Below are positions 5,397 through 11,038 of a stretch of 11,038 bases of DNA, in pieces. The stretch is from an uncultured Bacteroidales bacterium (GTDB lineage: Bacteria; Bacteroidota; Bacteroidia; Bacteroidales; P3), in the NCBI GenBank assembly GCA_947179195.1, contig CAMXAS010000026.1, positions 1 to 11,038 on the forward strand, written 5' to 3'. The notes below the pieces were generated by a model, which searched no databases, was not told the origin of the DNA, and saw only the letters and a program-made list of their open reading frames with translations. The stretch's first letter is position 1. Every line of letters begins with the position of its first letter. A program made the position numbers and the translations under genes.

Positions 5397-6695
5397 ATGA
5401 AAAAACTGGTTTTCTTGGCGGTGGCCGTCCTGATGGCGGCGCCCCTGTCGGCCCAGAAGTATGGCGCGACGCCGGAAGATAGCATCGAATGTATCAAGAA
5501 CCTCTCCATCTATCAGGAGTTCTACAAGCAAAAAGCCTATGTGGACGCCTATCCGGCTTGGAAAGAGGTGTTGCAGTACTGCCCCAATACGTCCAAAAAC
5601 ACGTATATCCGCGGTAACGTCATCCTCAAACAGATGATTGCCAAGACGTCGGATCCGGAAGCCAAAAAGCAGTACATCGACGAGTTGATGCAGCTGTGGG
5701 ATTTGCGTATGCAATACTATGGCGAACCGTCCTATTGCAAGGGACAGAAGGCGAGCGATATGCGGACCTATCTGCCGGATGATATCGCGGGCGCCCGCGC
5801 CTTGTTCCTCGAAGCGATGGCCGACGAAAAGGAAGTGCGCAACTATGCGATTCCTTTCCTCTACCTGCGTACCGTCATCGACGCCTATAAGGCTTCGCAG
5901 GCCGAAAAGGACGAGATTATCGAAGCCTACGAACAGGGAAGCGCGCTCTTGGATATTTTCCAGGCCGCCAAGCCCGACGACGAGAAAATAGAGGAAGCCA
6001 TGGTCGGCCTCGATGCGTTGCTCGAACCCTATGCCACGTGCGTGGAACTCGTGCCGCTGTATGAAAAGAAATTCGACGACAACAAGGACAACGCCGATTT
6101 CCTCAAAAAAGCCACGGGTATGTTGGATAAGCGCGGTTGCACCGATTCCGACATCTTCTTCAAGATGACCGAAGCCCTGCACGCGATTGCGCCGACGCCG
6201 CAGTCCGCTTACCTCATGGCCAAGATGTGCTATGCGAAGAAAGACTACCAGACGGCCATCAACTACATCCAGGGTCAGGAGGAATCTTTGGAGAAAGACA
6301 ACGAGAAAGTCAACGCCTATCTGCTGTTGGCCGACTCCTATCAGAATACGAACCAGTATGCCAACGGCCGTGCGGCCTGTCTGAAGGCGATTGAAATCAA
6401 TCCGGAAAGCGGCCGCGCCTATCTGGTGCTCGGTAATATATATGCTGCCGGCGCCAAGGCTTGCGGCACGGAATCGCAGGTTTCCCAGCGTGCGGCTTAC
6501 TGGGTGGCGGTCGATACCTATATCAAGGCCAAACAGGTGGATCCGTCCATCGCGGAAACGGCCGACAAGTTGATTTCGACCTACCGGGCCTATTTCCCCT
6601 CCGGCGACGACCTGTTCACGTTCGGTTACAAAGAGGGCGAAAGCTATACGATAGACTGCTGGTTCCGCGCCACGACGACGATTCGTTCGCGGTAG
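5397..6695 (+). CDS. Secreted tetratricopeptide-repeat protein
   Basis: A 432-residue protein with a clear signal peptide (MKKLVFLAVAVLMAAPLSAQ, cleavage after residue 19 or 20), so it acts in the periplasm or at the outer membrane. It is largely helical. Recognisable TPR units lie at about residues 268-292 (AYLMAKMCYAKKDYQTAINY) and 305-350 (AYLLLADSYQNTNQYANG, then ALEINP-like KAIEINPESGRAYLVLGNIYA); earlier helices are more divergent. The C-terminus ends in a short domain, SYTIDCWFRATTTIRSR, that recurs in Bacteroidales homologues. Its place between an outer-membrane barrel and an LptC-like protein suggests a scaffold role in envelope assembly; that is inference. It begins 27 nt after the barrel gene, in an AT-rich gap typical of translation starts in this phylum, and ends 10 nt before the next gene. 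Confidence 0.82.
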   Translation: MKKLVFLAVAVLMAAPLSAQKYGATPEDSIECIKNLSIYQEFYKQKAYVDAYPAWKEVLQYCPNTSKNTYIRGNVILKQMIAKTSDPEAKKQYIDELMQLWDLRMQYYGEPSYCKGQKASDMRTYLPDDIAGARALFLEAMADEKEVRNYAIPFLYLRTVIDAYKASQAEKDEIIEAYEQGSALLDIFQAAKPDDEKIEEAMVGLDALLEPYATCVELVPLYEKKFDDNKDNADFLKKATGMLDKRGCTDSDIFFKMTEALHAIAPTPQSAYLMAKMCYAKKDYQTAINYIQGQEESLEKDNEKVNAYLLLADSYQNTNQYANGRAACLKAIEINPESGRAYLVLGNIYAAGAKACGTESQVSQRAAYWVAVDTYIKAKQVDPSIAETADKLISTYRAYFPSGDDLFTFGYKEGESYTIDCWFRATTTIRSR

Positions 6696-6705
6696 TCCGA
6701 CGCTT

Positions 6706-7248
6706 ATGAAGACGATACGTTTAACGTTGGGAACGGCCGTATTGGGATTGACGGCCGTTCTCGCCTTTTCCTGCCGTTCCGCCCACAAGGGTTTGCCGTA
6801 TGACGACCCGGAAAACGCCCCGGTGCAGGCGGTCTATAATTCCGTGTCCGCCTTTACCGATTCCGGCCGCGTGCAGATGACGATGGAATCGCCGTTGATG
6901 TACAACTATTCGGACGAAAAGGGCACGCAAATCTTTCCCACGGGCGTCCATTCGATTTTCCTCAACGAGTTCGGGGAAACGAACGTCGACCTCGTTTCCG
7001 ATTCCGCCATCAACATTCAGGACGACCGGATGATGAAGTTCTACGGCAACGTCGTCGTCAAGGACTACCGCAACGGCGACACGCTCTATACGGAGGCCCT
7101 GTATTGGAATCAGCAGACGCGCAAGATTTATTCCGACGTGCATGTGCGCAAGGTAAGTCCCGGCCTGATTCTGGAAGGCGACGGCTTCGATTCGGACGAG
7201 GAAATGAACGATGTCCGCCTGCGCCGTCCGCGCGGCGTCATTTTGTAG
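6706..7248 (+). CDS. lptC: LptC-like LPS-transport lipoprotein
   Basis: LptC is the periplasmic partner of the LptB2FG ABC transporter and passes lipopolysaccharide to LptA on the way to the outer membrane. The 180-residue protein has basic K2/R5, a hydrophobic stretch to A20, then SC with C23 as probable lipidation site, so it looks like a lipoprotein; the -3 position is Ala rather than Leu, a weak lipobox. The remainder has the beta-jellyroll character of PF06835: FLNEFGETNVDLVSDSA, then FYGNVVVKDYRNGDTLYTEAL, the typical 'G.V...n..G..L.t..L.w....k.i' run of the LptC/OstA fold, followed by VHVRK and GDGFDSDEEM. E. coli LptC is anchored by a transmembrane helix instead. The gene lies in a tight run, 10 nt after the TPR gene and 18 nt before the CBS-protein gene. 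Confidence 0.85.
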   Translation: MKTIRLTLGTAVLGLTAVLAFSCRSAHKGLPYDDPENAPVQAVYNSVSAFTDSGRVQMTMESPLMYNYSDEKGTQIFPTGVHSIFLNEFGETNVDLVSDSAINIQDDRMMKFYGNVVVKDYRNGDTLYTEALYWNQQTRKIYSDVHVRKVSPGLILEGDGFDSDEEMNDVRLRRPRGVIL

Positions 7249-7266
7249 CCATAGCATCCGAAGGCC

Positions 7267-8259
7267 ATGGAAACCTGCGGCATCGACTGGATGATAGGCG
7301 CGTTGGCGGCCGCCGTCTTGATTAACGGCAGTGCGGCGGCCTACAAGGCGCTCAACAACCTGCAGATGGAAATCGAGCGGGGCTCGTCGTCCTGGCTTTC
7401 GCGCTGCTTCGTGTGGGTGGCCGGGCAACCGGCGGCCTTTCCCGTGTTCCTGCGTATGGGGCAGGTGCTGAGTGCGGCGGTCTATATCGGCGCGCTCATG
7501 CGGGTTTTCCCCGACGTTTGGTATCTGTTGGGCGGCTTGGCCGTGTTCGTGGCCGTGGCCTGGGGCTTGGCCGGCGTTCTGTTCCGCCTCTACCCGTTGC
7601 CGACGCTCAAGGTCACCGTCTTGATATGGCTTGTTCCCTATACTTTGCTTTATCCGCTGACGTATGGCATCGGCCGCCTGATAAGGGCGGAACGTCCCGC
7701 CGTCGCTTCCGCCGACGATTATGCCGACGAGGTGGTGGAGGAATCGCTGAACGATTTGCGGGAGAACTACGACGCCTCGCCCGAATACAGCGAGGAGGGG
7801 CGTATGGTGCAGAACGTGATGGGCTTGCGCAAATCCAAGGTGCGCGACTGCATGGTGCCGGCGGCGGATATCGTGCGGACTTCTTTCGACACGCCCTTGG
7901 ACGAACTGGTGCGGCTGTTCACGCAGACCGGATTCTCCAAAATCCTGATTTATAAGGAAAGTCCGGAAAAGATTGCCGGATACGTCCATGCCTACGATTT
8001 GTTCCGCGACCCGGCGCCGACCTCCGTTGCGGAACTCATCCGCCCGATTCACGCGGTGCCCGAAACCACGGCGGCCGGGATGCTGTTGAAGGAAATGATA
8101 GAGAAGCACCTGAGTATCGCCGCCGTGTTCGACGGCAACGGGGCCGTTTCGGGCATGCTGACGCTGGAGGATTTGATGGAGGAGATTTTCGGCGAAATCG
8201 AAGACGAATTCGATGTGGAGGAGACGGCGGTCTTGCCGTCCGGCCATCGGCGCGGCTAA
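7267..8259 (+). CDS. CNNM/CorC (HlyC)-type membrane protein, DUF21 plus CBS pair, C-terminally short
   Basis: Members of this family are inner-membrane proteins linked to Mg2+/Co2+ transport or tolerance, often misnamed hemolysins. The 330 residues begin with a DUF21-like membrane part: hydrophobic segments at about 8-25, 58-78, 83-108 and 112-135. A CBS pair follows at about residues 190-310, with MVPAAD (196-201) at its entrance and EEIFGEIEDEFD (305-316) at its exit. Usual members are about 420 residues and end with a CorC_HlyC domain of some 80 residues; here the stop comes 14 residues after the exit motif, so that domain is absent. The canonical MVPR is MVPA (R replaced by A199), and the first helix has NGSAAAYKA where relatives have a Glu-containing 'GAETA'-type motif. 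The downstream sequence moves straight into a promoter, with no remnant of the missing domain that I can see. Function may be regulatory or lost. Confidence 0.83.
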   Translation: METCGIDWMIGALAAAVLINGSAAAYKALNNLQMEIERGSSSWLSRCFVWVAGQPAAFPVFLRMGQVLSAAVYIGALMRVFPDVWYLLGGLAVFVAVAWGLAGVLFRLYPLPTLKVTVLIWLVPYTLLYPLTYGIGRLIRAERPAVASADDYADEVVEESLNDLRENYDASPEYSEEGRMVQNVMGLRKSKVRDCMVPAADIVRTSFDTPLDELVRLFTQTGFSKILIYKESPEKIAGYVHAYDLFRDPAPTSVAELIRPIHAVPETTAAGMLLKEMIEKHLSIAAVFDGNGAVSGMLTLEDLMEEIFGEIEDEFDVEETAVLPSGHRRG

Positions 8260-8260
8260 G

Positions 8261-8291
8261 TTGTAAATCTGAAGAAAAAAGTTTAACTTTG
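8261..8291 (+). promoter_or_regulatory. Promoter of the yceD-rpmF-plsX-fabH unit
   Basis: TTG at 8261-8263 is followed after 20 nt by TAACTTTG (8284-8291), a perfect TAnnTTTG -7 box. Transcription would start near 8298, about 14 nt before the GTG of the next gene. The -33 element begins directly after the stop codon of the CBS-protein gene, so this starts a new transcription unit. Confidence 0.7.
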
Positions 8292-8311
8292 CAGGCTTAA
8301 TTCCGAAAAGT

Positions 8312-8845
8312 GTGAAGGCATTGGGGGATTATATGTTGTCGTTTGCGGGCTTGTCCATGGGCAGGCACACGTTCCGGTACCGGTTGGACGACGCTTTCTT
8401 TGCCTGCTTTCCGGAAGGCGATATCCGTCAGGCGGATGTGACGGTCGATTTGACGTTGGAACGCACGGAGCGTTTGATGCGTCTGCATTTCGACTTCGCG
8501 GGCCGGTTCAAAACCGCCTGCGACCGTTGCCTGAATGAATTGGATTGTCCGGTAGCCTTTCAGGATGAGGTCATTGTCCGTTTTACGGCCGATACCGACG
8601 GAAAGGAAGACGAAGACAATCTTTGGTGGGTGGAAGAACATCGGGATAAGCTGGATTTGAGCCAGTATCTCTACGAAACGGTGGCCTTGCAGCGGCCGAT
8701 TCAGATGTTCTGTCCGGAAGACGAAACCGGACGCTCCACTTGCAACGCCGCGGTGGTCGAACGCATGGGCGCGCCGGAGAGGACAAAGCCGGCGGGCGCG
8801 TTGTCGGAAGACAATTTGGCCGTGTTGCGTAGTTTGAAGAACTGA
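8312..8845 (+). CDS. yceD: YceD/DUF177 family protein
   Basis: YceD (PF02620) is conserved directly upstream of rpmF in bacteria and plants, and family members have been tied to 23S rRNA accumulation and ribosome assembly. The 177 residues contain the cysteine motif CDRCLNELDC (C70, C73, C79) and a second motif, CPEDETGRSTC (C134 to C144), characteristic of the Bacteroidetes branch; together they could hold a metal. The start chosen is GTG at 8312, giving MKALGDYMLSFAGLSMG, because homologues begin with 'L..Y.I.F.GL..G' and an ATG at 8333 would lose the KALGDY part. GTG is unusual among the genes here. The frame ends 28 nt before rpmF. The C-terminus (LSEDNLAVLRSL) replaces the 'DPRW..L..L' ending common in relatives. 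Confidence 0.88.
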   Translation: MKALGDYMLSFAGLSMGRHTFRYRLDDAFFACFPEGDIRQADVTVDLTLERTERLMRLHFDFAGRFKTACDRCLNELDCPVAFQDEVIVRFTADTDGKEDEDNLWWVEEHRDKLDLSQYLYETVALQRPIQMFCPEDETGRSTCNAAVVERMGAPERTKPAGALSEDNLAVLRSLKN

Positions 8846-8873
8846 ATGTTTAACGATTAAAATATAAATTGTT

Positions 8874-9059
8874 ATGCCTAATCCTAAATGGAGATTCTCC
8901 AAGACGAGAACGCGCAAGAGAAGAACGCACGATAAGTTGACGGCTCCCCAGCTGTCCACCTGCAGCAATTGCGGTGCGGCCGTTCTGTACCACCATGTAT
9001 GCCCCGAATGCGGCTACTACCGTGGCAAACAGGCCATCGAAATGACGCCTAACGCATAA
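8874..9059 (+). CDS. rpmF: 50S ribosomal protein L32
   Basis: A small ribosomal protein of the large subunit. The 61 residues show the family pattern: MPNPKWRFSKTRTRKRRTHD, a basic tail that enters the rRNA, then a zinc ribbon with C30-x2-C33 and C43-x2-C46 (CSNC, CPEC), then CGYYRGKQAI. All four cysteines are present, so this is the zinc-binding (C+) form. The length is normal. It follows yceD by 28 AT-rich nt and precedes plsX by 32 nt, the standard order. No separate promoter is evident, so it probably shares the transcript starting near 8298. Confidence 0.98.
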   Translation: MPNPKWRFSKTRTRKRRTHDKLTAPQLSTCSNCGAAVLYHHVCPECGYYRGKQAIEMTPNA

Positions 9060-9091
9060 TAGGCGATTCGTCTTATTTGTCGCTGTTTCAA

Positions 9092-10042
9092 ATGAGAATA
9101 GGGCTGGATATTATGGGCGGCGATTTCGTGCCCGACCACACGCTCGACGGTGCCATTGCGGCCTTGCCGCATATCGGTGACGACGTGCTCGTGCTGCTCG
9201 GGGACGAGAGCGTTATCCGGGCGGGTCTGCAAAAACGCGGCGTCGCGGCGGAACGTTTCGAAATCGTGCATACGCCCACGCAAATCACGATGGAGGAAAA
9301 GGCGTTACGGGCGCTTCAAGCCAAGCCGGACTCCAGCATTGCCGTCGGTTTCAAAATGTTGGTCGCCAAGCAACTCGATGCTTTCTCCAGCGCCGGCAAT
9401 TCGGGCGCGATGGTGGCCGGAGCCGCCAGTATCGTCCGCACCATCGACCGTGTGATTCGCCCCTGTACGGCCACGACGATTCCGCAGGAGGAAGGGCCCG
9501 ACAGTGTCGTGCTGGACATCGGCACGACGCCGGACGCCAAACCGGATGTCATGTTGCAGTTCGGGATGCTGGGCAGCATCTACGCCCAAACGGTTTTGGG
9601 CATAGCCGAACCCCGGGTCTGCTTGCTGAACGTGGGTACGGAGGACGGCAAGGGCAACCTCCAGTGTCAGGCGGCTTTCAAACTCATGAAAGACACGCCT
9701 TATTTTCATTTCGTAGGCAACATGGAGCCGCGCGATTTGTTCAAGAACAAGGCGGATGTGTTCGTGACCGACGGTTTTGTCGGCAATATCCTGATCAAGC
9801 AGATAGAGACGTTTTACCGTTTGTTCCAAAAACGTCATTTCTCGGATCCGTTGATTGACCGGCTCAATTACGAACTGTACGGCGGGTCGCCCATCCTGGG
9901 CGTGAATGCGCCCGTGGTGCTGGGGCACGGCATTTCCAGTCCGACCGCCATCAAGAACATGGTGTTGCAGTCGAGAAGCATGTTCGAAAACAAGACGACA
10001 GAGAAGATCAACTTCATGTTTGAGCAATACGTGAGCAACTGA
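9092..10042 (+). CDS. plsX: Phosphate acyltransferase PlsX
   Basis: PlsX converts acyl-ACP and phosphate to acyl-phosphate, the donor that PlsY uses to make lysophosphatidic acid; it is a peripheral membrane enzyme linking fatty-acid and phospholipid synthesis. The start at ATG 9092 gives the hallmark opening MRIGLDIMGGDFVPD; a TTG at 9077 would extend it by five residues and is less likely. Other visible motifs are the AGNSGAMVAGA loop (A101 onward), NVGTEDGKGN (N180 onward), VTDGFVGNI and the late GxN-x-PVVLGHG segment. The 316-residue length is normal. It lies 32 nt after rpmF and 3 nt before fabH, so plsX and fabH are probably translated from one message. The C-terminal QSRSMFENKTTEKINFMF helix is usual for the family. 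Confidence 0.96.
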   Translation: MRIGLDIMGGDFVPDHTLDGAIAALPHIGDDVLVLLGDESVIRAGLQKRGVAAERFEIVHTPTQITMEEKALRALQAKPDSSIAVGFKMLVAKQLDAFSSAGNSGAMVAGAASIVRTIDRVIRPCTATTIPQEEGPDSVVLDIGTTPDAKPDVMLQFGMLGSIYAQTVLGIAEPRVCLLNVGTEDGKGNLQCQAAFKLMKDTPYFHFVGNMEPRDLFKNKADVFVTDGFVGNILIKQIETFYRLFQKRHFSDPLIDRLNYELYGGSPILGVNAPVVLGHGISSPTAIKNMVLQSRSMFENKTTEKINFMFEQYVSN

Positions 10043-10045
10043 GGT

Positions 10046-11032
10046 ATGGAAAAGATACACGCCGTCATCAAAGGGGTCGGGGGCTACGTTCCCGATTATA
10101 TACTGACCAACGACGAGCTGAGCCGGATGGTGGATACGACCGATGAGTGGATTATGACCCGCATCGGGATTAAGGAACGCCGTCTGTTGCGCGAAGAGGG
10201 TAAGGCGACGTCCGATTTGGGCGTGGAAGCGGTCAAGAATCTGTTTGCCAAGACGGGCACCAAACCCGAAGAGGTGGATTTGTTGATTTGCGCGACGGTA
10301 ACGCCAGATATGCGTTTCCCCGCTACGTCCTGCATCATCTGCGACAAGATGGGCATCAAGAACGCCTTTGCTTTCGATTTGACTTCCGGCTGTTCGGGCT
10401 TCGTTTACGCGCTATCGACGGCCGCCCGTTTCGTGGAGTCCGGCCGCTACAAGAAAGTCGTGCTCGTGGGCGCGGAAGTCATGTCGTCCATCATCGACTA
10501 TACCGACCGGGCCACCTGTCCCATTTTCGGCGACGGGGCGGGCGCGGTGCTGTTGGAACCCTCCACCGAGGCCTATGGCGTTTTGGATGAGGAAATGGGC
10601 ACGGACGGCTGTGGCCGCGTGCATCTGCATATGAAAGCCGGCGGTTCGTTGATGCCGCCCACGCACGAGACCATCGACAAACGCCTGCATTATGTCTATC
10701 AGGAAGGACAGCCCGTTTTCAAATGGGCCGTCGTCAAGATGGCGGATGTGGCGGAAGCCGTTATGAAACGCAACCATTTGGATCCGAACAAGACGTGGCT
10801 CGTGCCGCATCAGGCCAACCTGCGGATTATCGACGCCGTGGCGCGCCGCATGGAACTGTCGTCGGAACGGGTCATGATCAACATTCAGAAATACGGCAAT
10901 ACGACGGCGGCCACGATACCGCTGCTATTGTGGGAATGGGAAAATAAACTCAAAAAAGGCGATGACCTCGTGATTTGCGCCTTCGGCTCCGGTTTCTCCT
11001 GGGGCGCGATTTGGCTCAAATGGGCTTATTGA
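10046..11032 (+). CDS. fabH: Beta-ketoacyl-ACP synthase III (FabH)
   Basis: FabH starts fatty-acid synthesis by condensing an acyl-CoA (acetyl-CoA or a branched primer) with malonyl-ACP. The thiolase-fold protein of 328 residues is complete. The catalytic triad is present: C116 in LTSGCSGF, H255 in VPHQAN and N285 in YGNTTAA. Other conserved segments are the opening GVGGYVPDYILTNDEL, TTDEWIMTRIGIKERR and the C-terminal CAFGSGFSWGAIWLKW. Bacteroidales make branched fatty acids, so a branched-chain primer is plausible, but primer choice cannot be read from the sequence with certainty. It follows plsX by 3 nt, and its TGA lies six bases before the right edge, so any further operon members are outside the window. 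Confidence 0.97.
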   Translation: MEKIHAVIKGVGGYVPDYILTNDELSRMVDTTDEWIMTRIGIKERRLLREEGKATSDLGVEAVKNLFAKTGTKPEEVDLLICATVTPDMRFPATSCIICDKMGIKNAFAFDLTSGCSGFVYALSTAARFVESGRYKKVVLVGAEVMSSIIDYTDRATCPIFGDGAGAVLLEPSTEAYGVLDEEMGTDGCGRVHLHMKAGGSLMPPTHETIDKRLHYVYQEGQPVFKWAVVKMADVAEAVMKRNHLDPNKTWLVPHQANLRIIDAVARRMELSSERVMINIQKYGNTTAATIPLLLWEWENKLKKGDDLVICAFGSGFSWGAIWLKWAY

Positions 11033-11038
11033 GATAAG

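Noticed and set aside
4383..6788. A long minus-strand open frame of 801 codons antisense to the barrel and TPR genes
   Set aside because: It has no recognisable domain or signal, and the opposite strand encodes proteins with signal peptides and known folds. GC-rich codon use on the coding strand leaves the antisense frame free of stops. Similar shadows at 1905-3281 and 6721-8247 have the same cause.
8225..8260. GC-rich partial inverted repeat at the end of the CBS-protein gene as a terminator
   Set aside because: The stem (GCCG with CGGC) is short, lies inside the coding sequence and has no T-tract.
9077..9091. TTG start five codons upstream for plsX
   Set aside because: PlsX proteins normally open as MRIALDAMGGD or similar, which fits the ATG at 9092.

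Overview
The window looks like chromosomal DNA of a GC-rich member of the Bacteroidales. The Rikenellaceae (Alistipes or Rikenella type) are a tentative guess from GC content and gene order only. Three things support the phylum: promoters matching the Bacteroidetes -7 element TAnnTTTG, starts without clear Shine-Dalgarno sequences, and families typical of the phylum (the outer-membrane barrel, the secreted TPR protein and the Bacteroidetes form of YceD).

The left end (1 to about 1118) is AT-richer, roughly 40% GC on sampled lines. It holds one minus-strand gene cut by the window edge, an Abi_2-family (AbiD/AbiF-like) abortive-infection protein with an intact HEPN RNase-type motif (R206-x4-H211). 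Its upstream region is unusually structured: a consensus promoter, a terminator-like hairpin with a T-tract ending 12 nt before the start codon, a 33-codon open frame overlapping the abi start as ATGA, and two sets of short direct repeats. This is the accessory part of the window and the likeliest place for undescribed regulation.

A tRNA-Gly(CCC) gene with its own terminator (about 1105 to 1240, minus strand) separates this region from the housekeeping DNA. It diverges from dnaG, and an 11-bp-arm inverted repeat carries a -7 promoter box for each direction.

From 1323 to the right edge the DNA is roughly 60% GC and all genes are on the plus strand, tightly packed. The first block is dnaG (primase), coaX (type III pantothenate kinase), a FadL/PorV-like outer-membrane barrel, a secreted TPR protein, an LptC-like lipoprotein and a CNNM/CorC-type CBS membrane protein. 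It mixes DNA replication, CoA synthesis and cell-envelope assembly. A second promoter at 8261-8291 drives the widely conserved block yceD (DUF177), rpmF (L32), plsX and fabH, which links 23S rRNA/ribosome biogenesis with the start of fatty-acid and phospholipid synthesis.

Two housekeeping proteins depart from their families. CoaX has Gly where the presumed catalytic Asp of the DxGT motif belongs. The CNNM/CorC protein lacks the C-terminal CorC_HlyC domain and has altered signature motifs. No CRISPR array, insertion sequence, integrase or complete mobile element is visible.
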